A DNA stretch of 64,000 nt, from assembly GCF_000004195.4 (NCBI RefSeq), contig NC_030677.2, positions 175,882,019 through 175,946,018 on the forward strand. Reading direction: 5' to 3'. A program made the position numbers and the translations under genes. This stretch comes from Xenopus tropicalis. Its lineage: Eukaryota > Chordata > Amphibia > Anura > Pipidae. Shown piece by piece: positions 32,701 through 47,700 of the stretch (position 1 is its first letter; the number at the start of each line of letters is the position of its first letter). A model generated the notes under the pieces. It was given only the letters and a program-made list of their open reading frames with translations. It searched no databases and was not told the DNA's origin.

Positions 32701-35700
32701 TTCTTTGTTTCTGCTGTCAGACCGTGTTGCACAGTGTAAATATTTCAGCACATGCTTGAAAATTGTATATTTTTAACAAATATCAAACATATAACTGTAT
32801 TGTGATTCTGACAGGCACAGAAATAGGAGCTAGCTTTTCCCTGTGCGGTTCATGGTAAATGAGCTGACATCTAGTTTACTATAAAACATTTATTCTAAAA
32901 CCTACACTACCCTATTTACTGCTGTGAGAATGGCAAGATTGTGAAAATAGATTTTTTTTTTTTTTTTCATTTGATACTGGTGTTTCTAGTGTTAGTATTG
33001 TTTAAAAATAAACTGACTGCAAATTAAGGAGGTTCCATTATAGAAATGCTTAGTTATGCCCACAAGTGCAAGTGTGTTCCCACTAAAATGGACGCAAATG
33101 TTGCGTATTTTGACACCATTCATTAGGTATTTGCATCTGAATACACTCCTTGCACTTCTGCAGAATTGCACTAAGAATCTGTTTTACATTAATGTATTAA
33201 GTGACACTTGGGGTACTGTGGATCTATTGCCACCTTAAATCTGACAGTGATTCCATGGTTCCCACAGTGAGCTATGTGACCAGACATAATCACAAAATAG
33301 TGTATGTTGGAAATTACAAAATACCCACTTTGGTAATGTTGGCCACAAATTGCACAATTCCTTTTTCATTTCCTGTGTTTTGGGTTTGTTTAGTAGTTAG
33401 TGATTGCGCCAATGTGGATGCTGTGACCTTGATTAAGTATCAGATAGACACGAAATACGTCAGGCTTTATGAGATGAGTGTATAATAAAGATTTTTTCTT
33501 TTTAACTTTTTAAATGGCCTGACTTTTGGATTTCCAGAGTGCCCCCCTTTTTTCTTTTCTTTTTTTTTCTGTGCTAACGGCTTGTCCGCTCCTTTGAGCT
33601 GAGGGTTTGGGTTGGAGCACCTGGATTATCCTCTTTACTTTGGTGAGTTCTCTACGGTTTATGGATGCTAAATTGCTAGACATAAGTGCGTGATGCTGTG
33701 ACCTTGGCCATAGAAAGTGAGGCACACTAATACAGAATCGTTATCAGCATTTTCTTTCATCACTTGCTTGCCACTAAATAGAAGAGACAGTTCTAAGCAT
33801 TTGCCATCAGAGGGGACAGAATTGATGCTGTCCTGCCCATACCAAACTTCTTTGGCACATCCTACCTGGATTGGCAGTGTAGAGTGCACTGTTGCATTTT
33901 AATACACTTAAAGAGCTACTACTCTAAATGCTACACTAATAGAGCTTCTAGTTGAAAGAATGGACATTATCATGGGCAGCAATTTGCAGATTGTAAGCTC
34001 TTTTGGGCAGGGCCCTCTTCACCTCTTGTATCGGTTATTGATTGCTTTATATGTTACTCTGTATGTCCAATGTATGTAACCCACCTATTGTACAGTGCTG
34101 CTGGATATGTTGGCGCTTTATAAATAACTGTTAATAATAATAATAATATATTAATATATTGATACAAATTTTTTGCTACTGGTTTTGGCTTGGAGTTTTT
34201 TTAATCTTGTAGAACAAAATTGTCTTTAAGCTTATAGCTGCCTATACCAATACAGGTATAGGACCCATTATCCAGAATGCTCAGGATAAGGGGTCTTTCC
34301 GTAATTTGGATCTCCATACCTTAAGTCTACTAAAAAATCAATAAAACATTAATGAAACCAAATAGGATTGTTTTGCATCCAATAAGGATTATTTATACCT
34401 TAGTTGGGATCAATTACAAGGTACTGTTTTATTACTACAGAGGAAAAAGGAAATCAGTTTTAAAATTCTAAATTATTTGATTAAAATGGAGTCTATGGGA
34501 GACAGGCTTTCCGTAATTCAGAGCTTTCTGGATAACGGGTTTCTGGATAAGGGATCCCATACCTGTATAAGCAATCCATTTCAGTATATGTTGCTTGGAA
34601 ATTATTACAGAGGGGCAATTAGCTAGGGAATATTAACATCCTTTTTTTTATAATACTTATGAATAGGTTGGGACTGAGTCTAGAACAAACAAGCAATTAG
34701 TGGTATTGCATGCAAAACATTTATTGGTTACAATAATTCTACAATTCTGTAGTGGTGTTCATGAGGGGTTTTAAGAATGTTCAAGGATTCTGAGTTTTTT
34801 TGTCAAAGCTTTTGCCCACAATGCACCTTGCCATCCCTGAGTGGCACCTATTGCCCCCTCTCTCTCTCTTTGTTGGTACCTGCTCCTGGCTGCACTGCAG
34901 AATAATGAGACAGTATGTGGTTGTAGGCTTTCGTAGTTCCTCAACAGTAAAGTTTTTGTGGAGTAGAAACTCTCCATTAAATAAGGACAATGGAATGGGT
35001 GATTTTAAGCACTTTGTGACTGAGGCAATTTGGAGCTCTGTGGGAATGAGACTGACCCCCACATGTAATAAAAGGCACTACAGTTGCCCAGGAGCAGTAA
35101 CCCATATCAATCAGAACGATATTTGCCTTAAAGGAGAAAGAAAGGTAAAAACTAAGTAAGCTTTATCAGAAACATCTATGTAAATACAGCCATAAGCACT
35201 CACAGAAACGCTGCACTGACTTCTCTGAAAAAAGATTAGTTGTGTCTGTAATTCCTGTGCCAGAGACACGCAGCTTTCTGTTCTCTGCTTTTTCCTGCTC
35301 CCCCCCCCCTCAAGAATGCTAAGAACTCACTCCCCCCCCTTAGGAATGTGGATCTGAGCCAATCAGCAGGAAGCTTCCTCATAGTCTTACACACTGAGCA
35401 TGTTCAGTTTGGTCTCGGTGTCTGTGCAGGAGTGAGGCATTATGGGAATTTTCTTTACACAGCTCAGCGTTTTTTCTTCCTGTTTGGCTTCAGATCATCT
35501 GAACAAGTGAAATATGGGGAGATTTAAGGGCACTATTGAGACAACTGAAGGTATGCCTGCAGCTTGAGATTAACTCTTTATTAGCCTTTCCTTCTCCTAT
35601 AAAACAGCTGACCAGAAAATGATTCCTGCTGATTAGTTGCTATGAGTTACTGCTCCATGGCAAACTTTGTGTCTTTTATTACATAAGCCCTTACATGTTC

Positions 35701-38700
35701 AAAAGCACCACCTCCACATCCTAGGGGGGGGATTTACAAATGCTTGGATTTTCTTCCATTCAGATTTTGCAGGAAAAAATTTTTTTTTTCAAGATTTTTG
35801 ACACTGTTTTTCTTGTGTGAAAATTCTAAGAAGTTGAGGTTTCGGTGCGAAACTTTGGAGTTACACGACTTTTCTGTAACTTTTTTCCCACGCTGACTTT
35901 TTAAGTTCAGACTTTTTTCGTAAATAAAAGACATTTATATAAACAGATTACTGGAATTTTAAAATATGTTAGAAATGTTTTTTGAGTGATTAACATCTGT
36001 CTCTTCACAGGGCTTGGTGTTTGCAGGCAATTCCTACTTAGAGTCAATGGATTTTGAGCATTTTGTCCTGATCCCACAGAGCTACAAAACACTGGTGAGA
36101 AAAAGCTCCAAACCACCAATTTCGCCATTACACTAAACAATGTCAGAGCCCTATATTAAGCTGAAATCCACTTCCCATATAGAGAAACAGTACAAAAAAG
36201 CAGCATTCACACACTGTGGTGAAAAGCACATAAACTGCAAATAAATAAATAGAGAGACAAATTAAAATGAAAAGATAATAAACATTAAAGTGTTGTTAAA
36301 CGACAAAGAACATTGTATAATGACTGTAACCCTATCAAAACATATCATGCCTGTATGAAACAATTATGGAGCTGTCAAAGACATTTAACGCACTCCAAAG
36401 TCTACGGTAGATTAAAGAACTGGCTTGTTTCAGGCATTGCAGATACATCTTGTTTCTGTACTAAGAGGTGCTGTTTCAGCAGATTGGGCAAAAAATGTAC
36501 TTGCTATGGTTTTGCTGTCTTTGCTGAAACAAAGATCTCATGCTTCAATATTAAAAAAAGATATTACATTATGAAAAATGATGTGTTTTTAACTACCTGC
36601 AACAGTTCTTTTTGTTTTTGAGGGGCGAGAGTAAAGAAACAAGATTGATTTCAAAGCAGCACTTAGTAGTGGGTCTACTTCACTATATCATTTGCTTTGT
36701 GTATTGCTAGTTTGTTGTTAAATGGCAAAAATGTGTAATTTTCCTAAATTGTAACCATTCCACTTTCTTTGCCCGAAAACGGTTTTTTTTGGGGGGGGGG
36801 GTCTTTTTATGAGACAGCTTGGAATATGGATAGACACCCTACATTTTACAGAACCTTCGGGTAGTAAAGTCTCTTGTTAAAGGGTATATGTGAGTTTAAT
36901 TCATAGGGATTGTACTGAAAATATTTTTTGCCTACTACAAAAAAAATCTATGGATTTTTTTTTAAACTAAATGGGGCAAACAGGGAAATTGAAACTACTT
37001 CATGTTTGGTCCTTATGAGGTAGATAATTATATTATCTTACAAAGATAACCCTCTGCAAAATGGACTTCTGTTTATCTGTAATCCAAAAGGGTCAAAATA
37101 ATGGGTGATGGGAGGGAGTTGTTCATACAGATGTTGGTAGCTTTAGTAAGATGGTAAGCATCAAAGCAAAATAATGCTTTATAGTAAGTTATTATCGACA
37201 TCTATTTATTTAGCTCAAGCACAAGCTAAAGCACAAAATATACCTGTGCTAAGGCGAAGGCATGTATCTCCAAAAATGCTCTGAGTCCAAGAAGATGTGG
37301 AGGATAACAGGGGCTGTGAGTGAAAAGCCAGTACAGGTGAGCTCTGCCTAAGAGGCGGGAGAGGAGATGATGTACAGTAGCTGAGAGAATTAAGCAGAAA
37401 TCACAATAAAGACTGTGAGTGAAATATTCACTTTATTGGTTTGAGTTGTACATTTAGTTGCTGTCGACTTTGAGAGCACATTTCCTAAATAGTCAGACTG
37501 CCAGTAGACCGGTGAAATTAAAATATGTGCCCTGTTTTATGGCAAACCCTGCTATGAAAAAACATAACACAGAACTGCTTGAGGTTACACTGGGTGTCTT
37601 GTTCTCAGCCTGAAACTATAGCCTATTAGCCTAAACTGATGCATTTTACTATTCTTTTGCACACTGCACTTTGGGTTCCGTGTTTAAAGTATTTCAGAAG
37701 GTCTTTGCACTCAGGGATGCACACCCTCTCCCATCCTCTACCTGTCCTCTAACTTGAGTGCCTTTCACTCTTCCTATTTTTTATGAGAGGTGCAATTTTC
37801 CAGGCAGAAGTGCTCCATGTATAATAACTATGGTGGGAACTCTTGCACCCCTTAGTTCTCTTGCGCTTATGCCCAGGGGTACATTATACGGCTGCCATGG
37901 GTTTTATCTTTTTTTTACTTAGGTTTTTGTTTTTTCATTGTCTCTCTATATTATTTACACAGCAATTTTCCATATGGTTTGGGAACATCAGTTTTCTGCT
38001 AAGTGCCAACCGAGGACTCTCCTCCACCCCTTACTCCTTTTCTCAGAAAAGCAAATTGCTGTATGTTCTGAAGAGCAAAAATAAAATTTCATTTGAAATA
38101 TTTTCGAGCTTGGAATGTTTATGTCAAACTGCTTTGCTTTTACATTTGTTCTTATTGCAGCTGAACTCTAAAGATAAATTTCACCTTACACCAACTTATA
38201 CTATGTTGGAGATGAATGTAATATTTCTATATATACAGTATGTATGTTACTCCTAATTAAAAGTAAGCAACTTGTAAATTATTATTCATTACATTCTGAC
38301 TAATTTAGACAATGACCAGCAAATGATTAACCCTTCATGTGTCATAGATCAGAAATCCTGGTGTCCATGGAACATATTTTTAATAATTTAACATCTAACT
38401 GTGACAAATATGCTTAACAATCACGGTTTTCTCTTTCATTTGTGACATGTTGCTATTTTTTTTGCTATAGTAGAGTTTCTATAGTTTATACAGGAGAAGT
38501 GGCCAGCTCCATGTTGTAGCTCCCATCAGCTATCTGGAATACTTGGGACCTAGCATTGTCTGGATCTTTCCGTAATTTGGATCTCCATACCTTAAGTCTG
38601 CTAAGAATCATTTAAATATAAAATAAACTCAATAGGATTGTTTTGCCACCAGTATGGATTCATGCAGCGTAGATACAATCAAGTACATGCTACTGTTTTA

Positions 38701-41700
38701 TTATTACAGAGAAAAGGGAATCATATAACCATTAAATAAACCCAATAAGGCTGTTCTGCCCCAATAAGGGGTAATTATATCTTAGTTGGGATCAAGTACA
38801 TGCTACTGTTTTATTATTACAGAGAAAAGGGAATCATTTAACCATTAAATAAACCCAATAGGGCTGTTCTGCCCCAATAAGGGGTAATTATATCTTAGTT
38901 GGGATCAAGTACATGCTACTGTTTTATTATTACAGAGAAAAGGGAATCATTTAACCATTAAATAAACCCAATAGGGCTGTTCTGCCCCAATAAGGGGTAA
39001 TTATATCTTAGTTGGGATCAAGTACATGCTACTGTTTTATTATTACAGAGAAAAGGGAATCATCAAATTAAATTAAAAGTATTTGACACTATGGGAGATG
39101 GTCATGCTGTAATTTGGAGATTTCTGGATAATGGGTTTCCAGATAAAGTATCCCATACCTGTATGGGAAGGTCATTTCCAATACACTCCCTTATTATCCA
39201 GATTTTAAAAAATGATTTCTTTTTCTCTGTAATAATAAAACAGAACCTTGTACTTGATCCTAACTAAGGTATAATTAATCCTTATTGTGGGCAGATCAAT
39301 CTTATTGGGTTCAATTAATGTTCAAATTATTGTTCTGTAGATTTAAGGTATGGAGATACAAATAACAGAAAGATCCCTTATCCAGGAACCCCCAGGTCCC
39401 AAGCATTCTGGATAACTGGTCCCATACATGTTGCTTGATTTTGGTCTCATGTTTGCTTCCACCCTTTATGGGATGCATTTCCTTAGTACTAATCAGCAGA
39501 TTCAGAAGGGCCATTCAGTAATCTGTATTAGACTTTCTAAATATCAATGTGCAGAACAGTCTGCCCTTCTCTACCCCTGTTGCGTTTACCCTGCGGATGA
39601 GACATTTTGAAGATTTGAGAAGCAGTAATGGGGCCACTGATATTGGAACTGTGGGTTAGACCCATTACTGGGGTATGGGAGATAGCTCAAGTTGATCCAG
39701 GGACTTGTCTGATTACCATCTTGGAGTCCGGAAGGATTTTTTTCCCCAAATTAGAGAGGCTTCAGATGGGGTTTTTTGCCTTCCTCTGGATCAACTAGCA
39801 GTTAGGCAGGTTATATATAGGCATTAAGGTTGAACATGATTGACGTATGTCTTTTTTCAACCCAATGTTACTATGTTATAATGTGAGACCACCTAAAGGA
39901 TGGTTATATAGTGAGACCAAGAAGCCTAACATGCAAAATAAATGCAGAATATCACAGCTGTGCAACACACTCACCCTGTAGGCCTAGTAAGTTGCACAGT
40001 CCCATGTAGGTACAATGTTTCTGCACATGTATCAAAAATAGCAACCAGCTCTTGTGAATTACAGTTTCCTACAATTTCATGCAATGTTTTGTGACTGGCT
40101 CATTGACTCTCAACTCAGTACCCCCTTCTAACCACTTACTCTTTAACAAAAGTCATTTCAACTTTGTTCCTGCACCTCTGGATTATGGCTCTAAAGAAAT
40201 CCATAGGCTATGCCAGAAGTTATTCAGCTATGTGCAAACATTTTCACATGTTTATGTAGTTTTCCTCTACTTTCAGTTAGACTGTAAGCTTTTCTATGGA
40301 AGGTCACTTTTGTTAGAATTTACAATATCACAGTATCATATATATGTCACTTTCAGGGGATGATTTATCAACATTCAAATTTATTTTTTTGGGAATTTAA
40401 AACGCCTAAATCTGAATTATGGTTTCCAAAACTTGAATGTTTGATATTTATTAACAGCAGATGTAAGCAAATTGCAAGTTCATGTAGACGTCAATGGAAG
40501 TTGTCCTAGTTTAAAAATTTTTTTTTTGAGAGTTTATAGACCCACTGTAAATGATGAGTAGAATACAAATTCAATGCATTGGTTTTTTTTTCACAAAAAA
40601 ATTGATCAAACTTTCTATAATTGATTTGTTTTAATGAATAAGCAAATATTTGAGTTTGGGAAAATTTCGAGTTTGTTCAAATTGAAAAAACTCTAACATT
40701 CACAAAATTGATAAATAAGCCTATCAATATTTTTCACTTTAGATTGCAATCTGCAGTAAGTTCTATACCATGCTGCATTGCTCTTATTATTAGCTATGGT
40801 TAGGTAGGGTTAACATTTTGTAAAAAGGTTTGGTTTATTCTTTAAAAATGATATATTTGTGCAAAGATGCCCTGTAATGGATGCTATTTGATTTCCTGCA
40901 GGCTGGGAGATCGGTTAGAGGCAATGGGGAAATGTCATTTGCATACCCAAGACATCTTGTATATCTGTAATACATGCAAATGTCCCTGTACTGCTGCTGC
41001 AAATATTGTTAGTTAAGTGTTTCCATAAAATATGGTCTCTCCGAGTGGATTGGGCCACAATTGCTTTGAAAAATGGCTTGAAACCAGAGCAAAAAAACCT
41101 GCATAACTGTTCCAGCAGCATATGGCTAAACAGTAATGGGGTTATATAAACAGGTGCTTGAGTATTTAGCCAAGAGATAGGTTTAAAATCACTTCCATGA
41201 AAAATGCTTCTGTGTATTAGCCAGGGGGAACACAGCACGCATGGTAGGTCCAAAAACCGTCATTACGTTAACACCTTTTTTTCCTCTCTTGTATTTTTAG
41301 CTTTGTACATAATAAATATAACGTGCCCATATATTTCTGTTTGGTTGTGTTATTATTATCATTTTGCATAATTACTCTGCTTTTGCAAATGACACTACTG
41401 CAAAACACTGGTCTCATTAACCAAATGATGCACATTAGGAATACATGCTGCACCCTCCAACTGGACATGATGCATCATGGCAAGGAAATCTGAGCGTACT
41501 TGGCTGCAATTTTAATTTATGTACTAAAGACAACTCAGAACGAAACACAAAAGCAAAAATAAACCTTTTTCTATGGCAGCATTAGAAAAGGAAAGGATTT
41601 GTTAGTAAGCTAAACTACAGGTATGACTCAAATAATTTATATTTTAAATAATGATTTCCTTTTCTCTGTAATAATAAAACAGTACCTGTACTTGATCCCA

Positions 41701-44700
41701 ACTAAGATATAATTACCCCTTACTGGGGGCAGAACAGCCCTATTGGGTTTATTTCATGGTTAAATGATTCCCTTTTCTCTGTAATAATAAAACAGTACCT
41801 GTACTTGATCCCAACTAAGATATAATTACCCCTTATTGGGGCAGAACAGTCCTATTGGGTTTATTTCATGGTTAAATGATTCCCTTTTCTCTGTAATAAT
41901 AAAACAGTACCTGTACTTGATCCCAACTAAGATATAATTACCCCTTATTGGGGCAGAACAGCCCTATTGGGTTTATTTCATGGTTAAATGATTCCCTTTT
42001 CTCTGTAATAATAAAACAGTACCTGTACTTGATCCCAACTAAGATATAATTACCCCTTATTGGGGGCAGAACAGCCCTATTGGGTTTATTTAATGGTTAA
42101 ATGATTCCCTTTTCTCTGTAATAATAAAACAGTACCTGTACTTGATCCCAACTAAGATATAATTACCCCTTATTGGAGGCAAAACAATCCTATTGGGTTT
42201 AGATAATGTTTAAACTATGCTTTAGCAGACGTAGGGGCAGATTTATTAAAACTCTTACATTTCTCATTTTTTTCTTTTTAAAAATTCAAATAAACTCCAC
42301 TCCACAAATATTTGACATTTACTAAAAAGTCTGAACTGAAAAAAGTCAGTGCGGGAAAAAGTGGCAGAAAAGTCACCAAAATCTCTACTTTTCTCGTTCC
42401 ACAATGAAACAGCGGCAAAAATCTAAAAATCTCTAAAGTTTCAAAAAGGAAAGGATCCTCTAGGGAAGGGACATCTGCCATTAACTTCTACATGATCTGA
42501 GCAAGTTTTAGTTGGTGAATTGTGGGATTGGGATAAAAAAATCCCTTAAGGTATGGTGATACAAATTACAGGAAAACTCCAGGTCCCAACCATTCTGGAT
42601 AACAGATCTAGAGAGAGCAAGTTAATTCAAGTCAGCAAATGTATCATATATAAAATTATTTTCTCCCCTGGCATCCTGACTAATGTGAAAGTGACATTTT
42701 ACCGTAAAGAGTTACACAGTCATTTAGTTTATAAAAGTTAATAGGTCTGTCCTCTGGGAAAGTGGATCCAACAGAAAAGAACCCACCCACACAATAGTTG
42801 CATTTGCACATTTATTGCAAAATGATGATTCCATCTTATCTTCTAAAGGCTCGTGAAATGGGGAAAATCTCTATCAATCAATATCCCACTCTGTCTTATA
42901 TCAATTATTTCAACCTTGAAATTCCTGCTTATTTGTGTAATTGTTTTGAAAGTATTAGGTGAATGAGCCAACACAAACCCATTAATAAGATTTTATATCT
43001 GCGCTGCTGCAATTCTGGGTAAACATTCTGCAATGCATTTTTATTTTTTCGTTTCACTTCAAAAGCCAATTTCTTCCAACAAGAACAAAGCAAATTCCAA
43101 AAGCATTTTTATTACAAACTGCTATTGACATTGCACATTTACTATTTCAGCGGTTTCTTTATTGTAATTTGATTCCCCTAACGTCGTCGTATGATCTTAT
43201 CACAGTTTTATAAAGTGGCAATATTATAACAGATAAAATAGCTTCAAAAAAGAATTGGATGCCTTTTCAGCAAGAAAATACAGAGTAACTGGTTTTAAAA
43301 TATACCTTATTATGTTGATCTTTTCATTGGTAAACTTGCTGTTTCAGAGCAAGGAAGGATTTTTCACCTTCTCTAACACAATATAAGCAGAATAAAGGGC
43401 TGACATGAATGGTTTTTTAAATGGAAAACTATACCCCCAGAATGAATAGTGTGTGTGACCCAGGAAAACAGGGGGTCTCAGCGAACGGGGGTAAGGTCCT
43501 TCTGACCTCCTACATACAGTAAGCACCACATACCTCCTCTCTTGAGATAATGTTTTGTTGTTCCTCTCAGGGCCAGAACTAGGGGAACGCAGAAGGGGTA
43601 TGTGCCTAGGCTATGTGCCTAGGCACAATGGTGAGGGTGAGTTTTTGGGCCTTTTTCTTCAGCAACCTGGCGATGCAGGGGAATGCCAATCCCCTGTGTG
43701 CACGCCCCTGTGCACATGGGGGGAGGGGCTTGGCGAGGAGGCCGGCTGGGTTGCCTAGGGAATCCAGCTGGCATGGCCTGGCACTGGGTCCTCTGTGTTT
43801 ATTCATTTCTGCAGCTAATTTATTAGTATTAAATTGCAAGAGTACAGCAAATCATTTGTTGCTATTGCCAGCTGCACTTTAGCAATTAGCAAACGTGCCC
43901 CAACACCAAGGGGCCTATTCATTAAAGTACGATTTAGTCTGAATGCTATTTTTTCAAAGTTTTAGAACTGCGTATTTTCTATGATTTTTTTGTTCATTTC
44001 CGCGACTTTTTCATACTTTTCGTACAAATCACAATTTGTGTGACAAAATCGTATTTGTCGCAACGAGTACGAAAGTTTCGGAATTCATTCAAGCTTCGGT
44101 ATCGTGACTTTCCCTTGGCCAGGTTGGAGCTGCAGAGTGCCATTGAGCCCTATGGGAGACTTTCCTTGGGCCGGGTTGGAGCTGCAGAGTGCCATTGACC
44201 CCAATGGGAGACTTTCCTTGGGCCAGGTTGGAGCTGCAGAGTGCCATTGAGCCCTATGGGAGACTTTCCTTGGGCCGGGTTGGAGCTGCAGAGTGCCATT
44301 GAGCCCTATGGGAGGCTTCCCTTGGGCCGGGTTGGAGCTGCAGAGTGCCATTGAGCCCTATGGGAGGCTTCCCTTGGGCCGGGTTGGAGCTGCAGAGTGC
44401 CATTGAGCCCTATGGGAGACTTTCCTTGGGCCGGGTTGGAGCTGCAGAGTGCCATTGAGCCCTATGGGAGACTTTCCTTGGGCCGGGTTGGAGCTGCAGA
44501 GTGCCATTGAGCCCTATGGGAGACTTTCCTTGGGCCGGGTTGGAGCTGCAGAGTGCCATTGAGCCCTATGGGAGACTTTCCTTGGGCCGGGTTGGAGCTG
44601 CAGAGTGCCATTGAGCCCTATGGGAGACTTCCCTTGGGCCGGGTTGGAGCTGCAGAGTGCCATTGAGTCCTATGGGAGGCTTCCAAAATCATGCACAGAA

Positions 44701-47700
44701 GGTTCAAAGTCAGAAAGGTTTTTGCACCATTTACGATCGTTTGGATACGAAATTTCAGAACTTTCGGATCATACCACAATATTTTTGTACGACCACAATG
44801 CAAAATTTTCATGGTTTTAGCGCACATCAGAAATTATCGGATTTAATCAGAATTTTTTTAATCGTACTTTTAAATGTCTGAAATTCGGACTTTGATAAAT
44901 GAGCCCCCTAGGGTGCACACTCCGGCCAGTCTCTCTCTATACCAGCACAAACAGAATTAAGGTTTGCCCCATGACTCTACCAGTAGCCTGGCAAAGGTAT
45001 CGTCTAATATCTACATATTATCCCTGAAACCCATTAATCGCGTGGGAAATTCCTGCTACTTTATGTATAGCACAAGGCATCATGGAATAAAGCAGCACTT
45101 TCAGGCAATGCTTTGTTCTCCTTTTTAGAATAGGAAATGCGAAACAGAGCTGCTTATCTGATAAACCGTCAGTTATTGAGGAGGAACTGACATTTTAAAA
45201 AATAGTCTCAAATATTTTGTGCCTCCCAAATGTGTTCCGCAGCCTCTGTACAGCTAAGAAAAGAAAATAAAAATTACTATATATAAATATTTAAGTTGCG
45301 ATCATGTCATGTTTATATCAGTTATACTGCAAACTACTAGGAACAGATGTCAAGAAAATAGATCTATAATCTAAGGGAACATGTCAGTTTTACAGCTTCT
45401 GCCGGTGTCCTATAAAATTGGATTCTTAAATTGATGTTTTAGTAGCAGATATGTGGGGTTTATGTAAGTTTTATTTCATCTGGCTATGTCAGCAGGCAAT
45501 TTCTATCATGAATTACACTAACCGAACATTCTCATCTCAGTCCATTTATTTTAACATTATTTGCACAGCAGCTCCCAGGGCACACTAATTATATATATAT
45601 GTATGTATCTGTGTATATATCAGTTACTAATTATGTAAGTAAATGTACATGTATTCATTTGCACCCACTTCATAAGAGCAGACTTTTTCATGTCTGAAGG
45701 ATATTTCTTTATAAAATAACATTTCTAACATTACAATTACAATTTGCTTAAAAGAATACAAAAAATGAATGCCACTGGATAAGTGATTTTTTTGTGTGTG
45801 GGTCAGTCTGTACCAGTGCTTAAAAATTAAGGAGCAGTAGTGATTTACTAATAATTTTAACCAAATCAATAAATCAGGTACTCATAAGCATTATGCTTAA
45901 ATGAGAGCTTTGTTGAAAAGGGTTTCATAAATGTGCAAACTGGTGAAATGCAGTAAAAAAATAGCTTTTACAAGAGCAGTGAGTTTATAGACAAGGTATA
46001 TTGCCACTGGGGATTTTTTGGCTGGTATGGATTTGCAGCAAAATTTGCATTTTCATGAGCGGCAAAATTTTTTGTGCATCCGTGGTAGAATTTGCCCATA
46101 TTGTTTCACAGTAAAAATGTTTGTGCAGAAAAAAAAATTCAAGATAAAACTCCCATTGTCTTTAAAGGAGAAAGAAAGGTAAAAACTAAGTAAGCTTTAT
46201 CAGAAAGGTCTGTGTAAATACAGCCATAAGCACTCACAGAAATGCTGCACTGACTTCTCTGTAAAAAGATTTGTTGTGTCTGTAATTCCTGTGCCAGAGA
46301 CACGCAGCTCTCTGCTCTCTCCTGCTCTCCCCTCCCTCAAGAATGCTAAGAACTCACCCCCCCCTTAGGAATGTGGATCTGAACCAATCAGCAGGAAGCT
46401 GACTCATAGGGGTTGATTTACTAAGACATGAATTCGAATCCGAATTGGAAAAATTACGATTGGAAAACGAACATTTTGCGACTTTTTCGTATTTTTTTTG
46501 CGATTTTTCGTCGCCGTTACGACTTTTCGTAAATTGTCGCAACTTTTTCGTAACCATTACGATTTGCACGAAAAGTCGCAACTTTTTCGTAGCCGTTACG
46601 ACTCGCGACTTTTTCGTATTGAGCGCTCGTAAGCGGCGGGCAAAACTTTCATACTTAGCATGATTTTGGAAGCCTCCCATAGGACTCAATGGCACTCTGC
46701 AGCTCCAACCTGGCCCAAGAAAAGTCAACATACTGAAGCTTGAATGAATCCGAATCTTTCGTACTCGGCGCGAAAGCTGTGAAAAAGTCGCGACTTTTCG
46801 CGCAAGTTGTAACGCTACGAAAAAGTTGCAACATTTTGCGAAACAGTCGTAACGGCTACGAAAAAGTCGCGTCAATTTTCCGAAAAATCACAAAATACCG
46901 ATCATTATGAAAAAAACGCATTCGGACACATTCGGCCAGTTCGTGCATTAGTAAATGTGCCCCATAGTCTTACTAACTGAGCATGTTCACTTGGTCTGGG
47001 TGTCTGTGCAGGAGCGAGGCATTATGGGAATCCTCTTTACCCAGCTCAGTGTTTTTTCTTCCTGTTTGGCTTCAGATCTTCTGAACAGGTGAAATATGGG
47101 GAGACTTAAGGGCACTATTGAGACAACTGAAGGTATGCCTGCAGCTTGAGATTAACTCTTTACTAGCCTTTCCTTCTCCTTTAATGCGCTTAGTGTGAGA
47201 AAAACAGAGAGAGAAATAATGCAACTGAGTTTAATGCATTTGGTGCAATATTGGCTACATTCCACCATTCTGCAAAATTTTGTGAAGTTTTCCTAATTTT
47301 CCATTAAAGTTAAGGGGCAGTTTTGTTCTAATGCCGCCAAAAAAAATATCACAGATATTATCCATGGGATCTTGGGATCTACTAGGGAGCAGGTTTAACA
47401 ACATTTGTCATTGAGTTTCCAGATTATTTTCTAATTCTAGTTTTCTTAACTTAATTAAGTGCAAAAAACTTGAATAAAAAAAATTTGGCATGCTGATTGT
47501 AATTCCCCCAACTAGGGCTTCACATCAGTACCAGATTCTGATAATGGGTCAGTCAGTTTTTTTCTGCTTCATTTTTTGTTGTTATTATTATAGCCAATAC
47601 TTTTATTGTGTTTGTGTACAAAAATAAATACTGAAAGGAGCATTGTGATGCCGTTATCTTTTGAAATGACACTGTTTGAATACACCTTTCCCCGTGGATT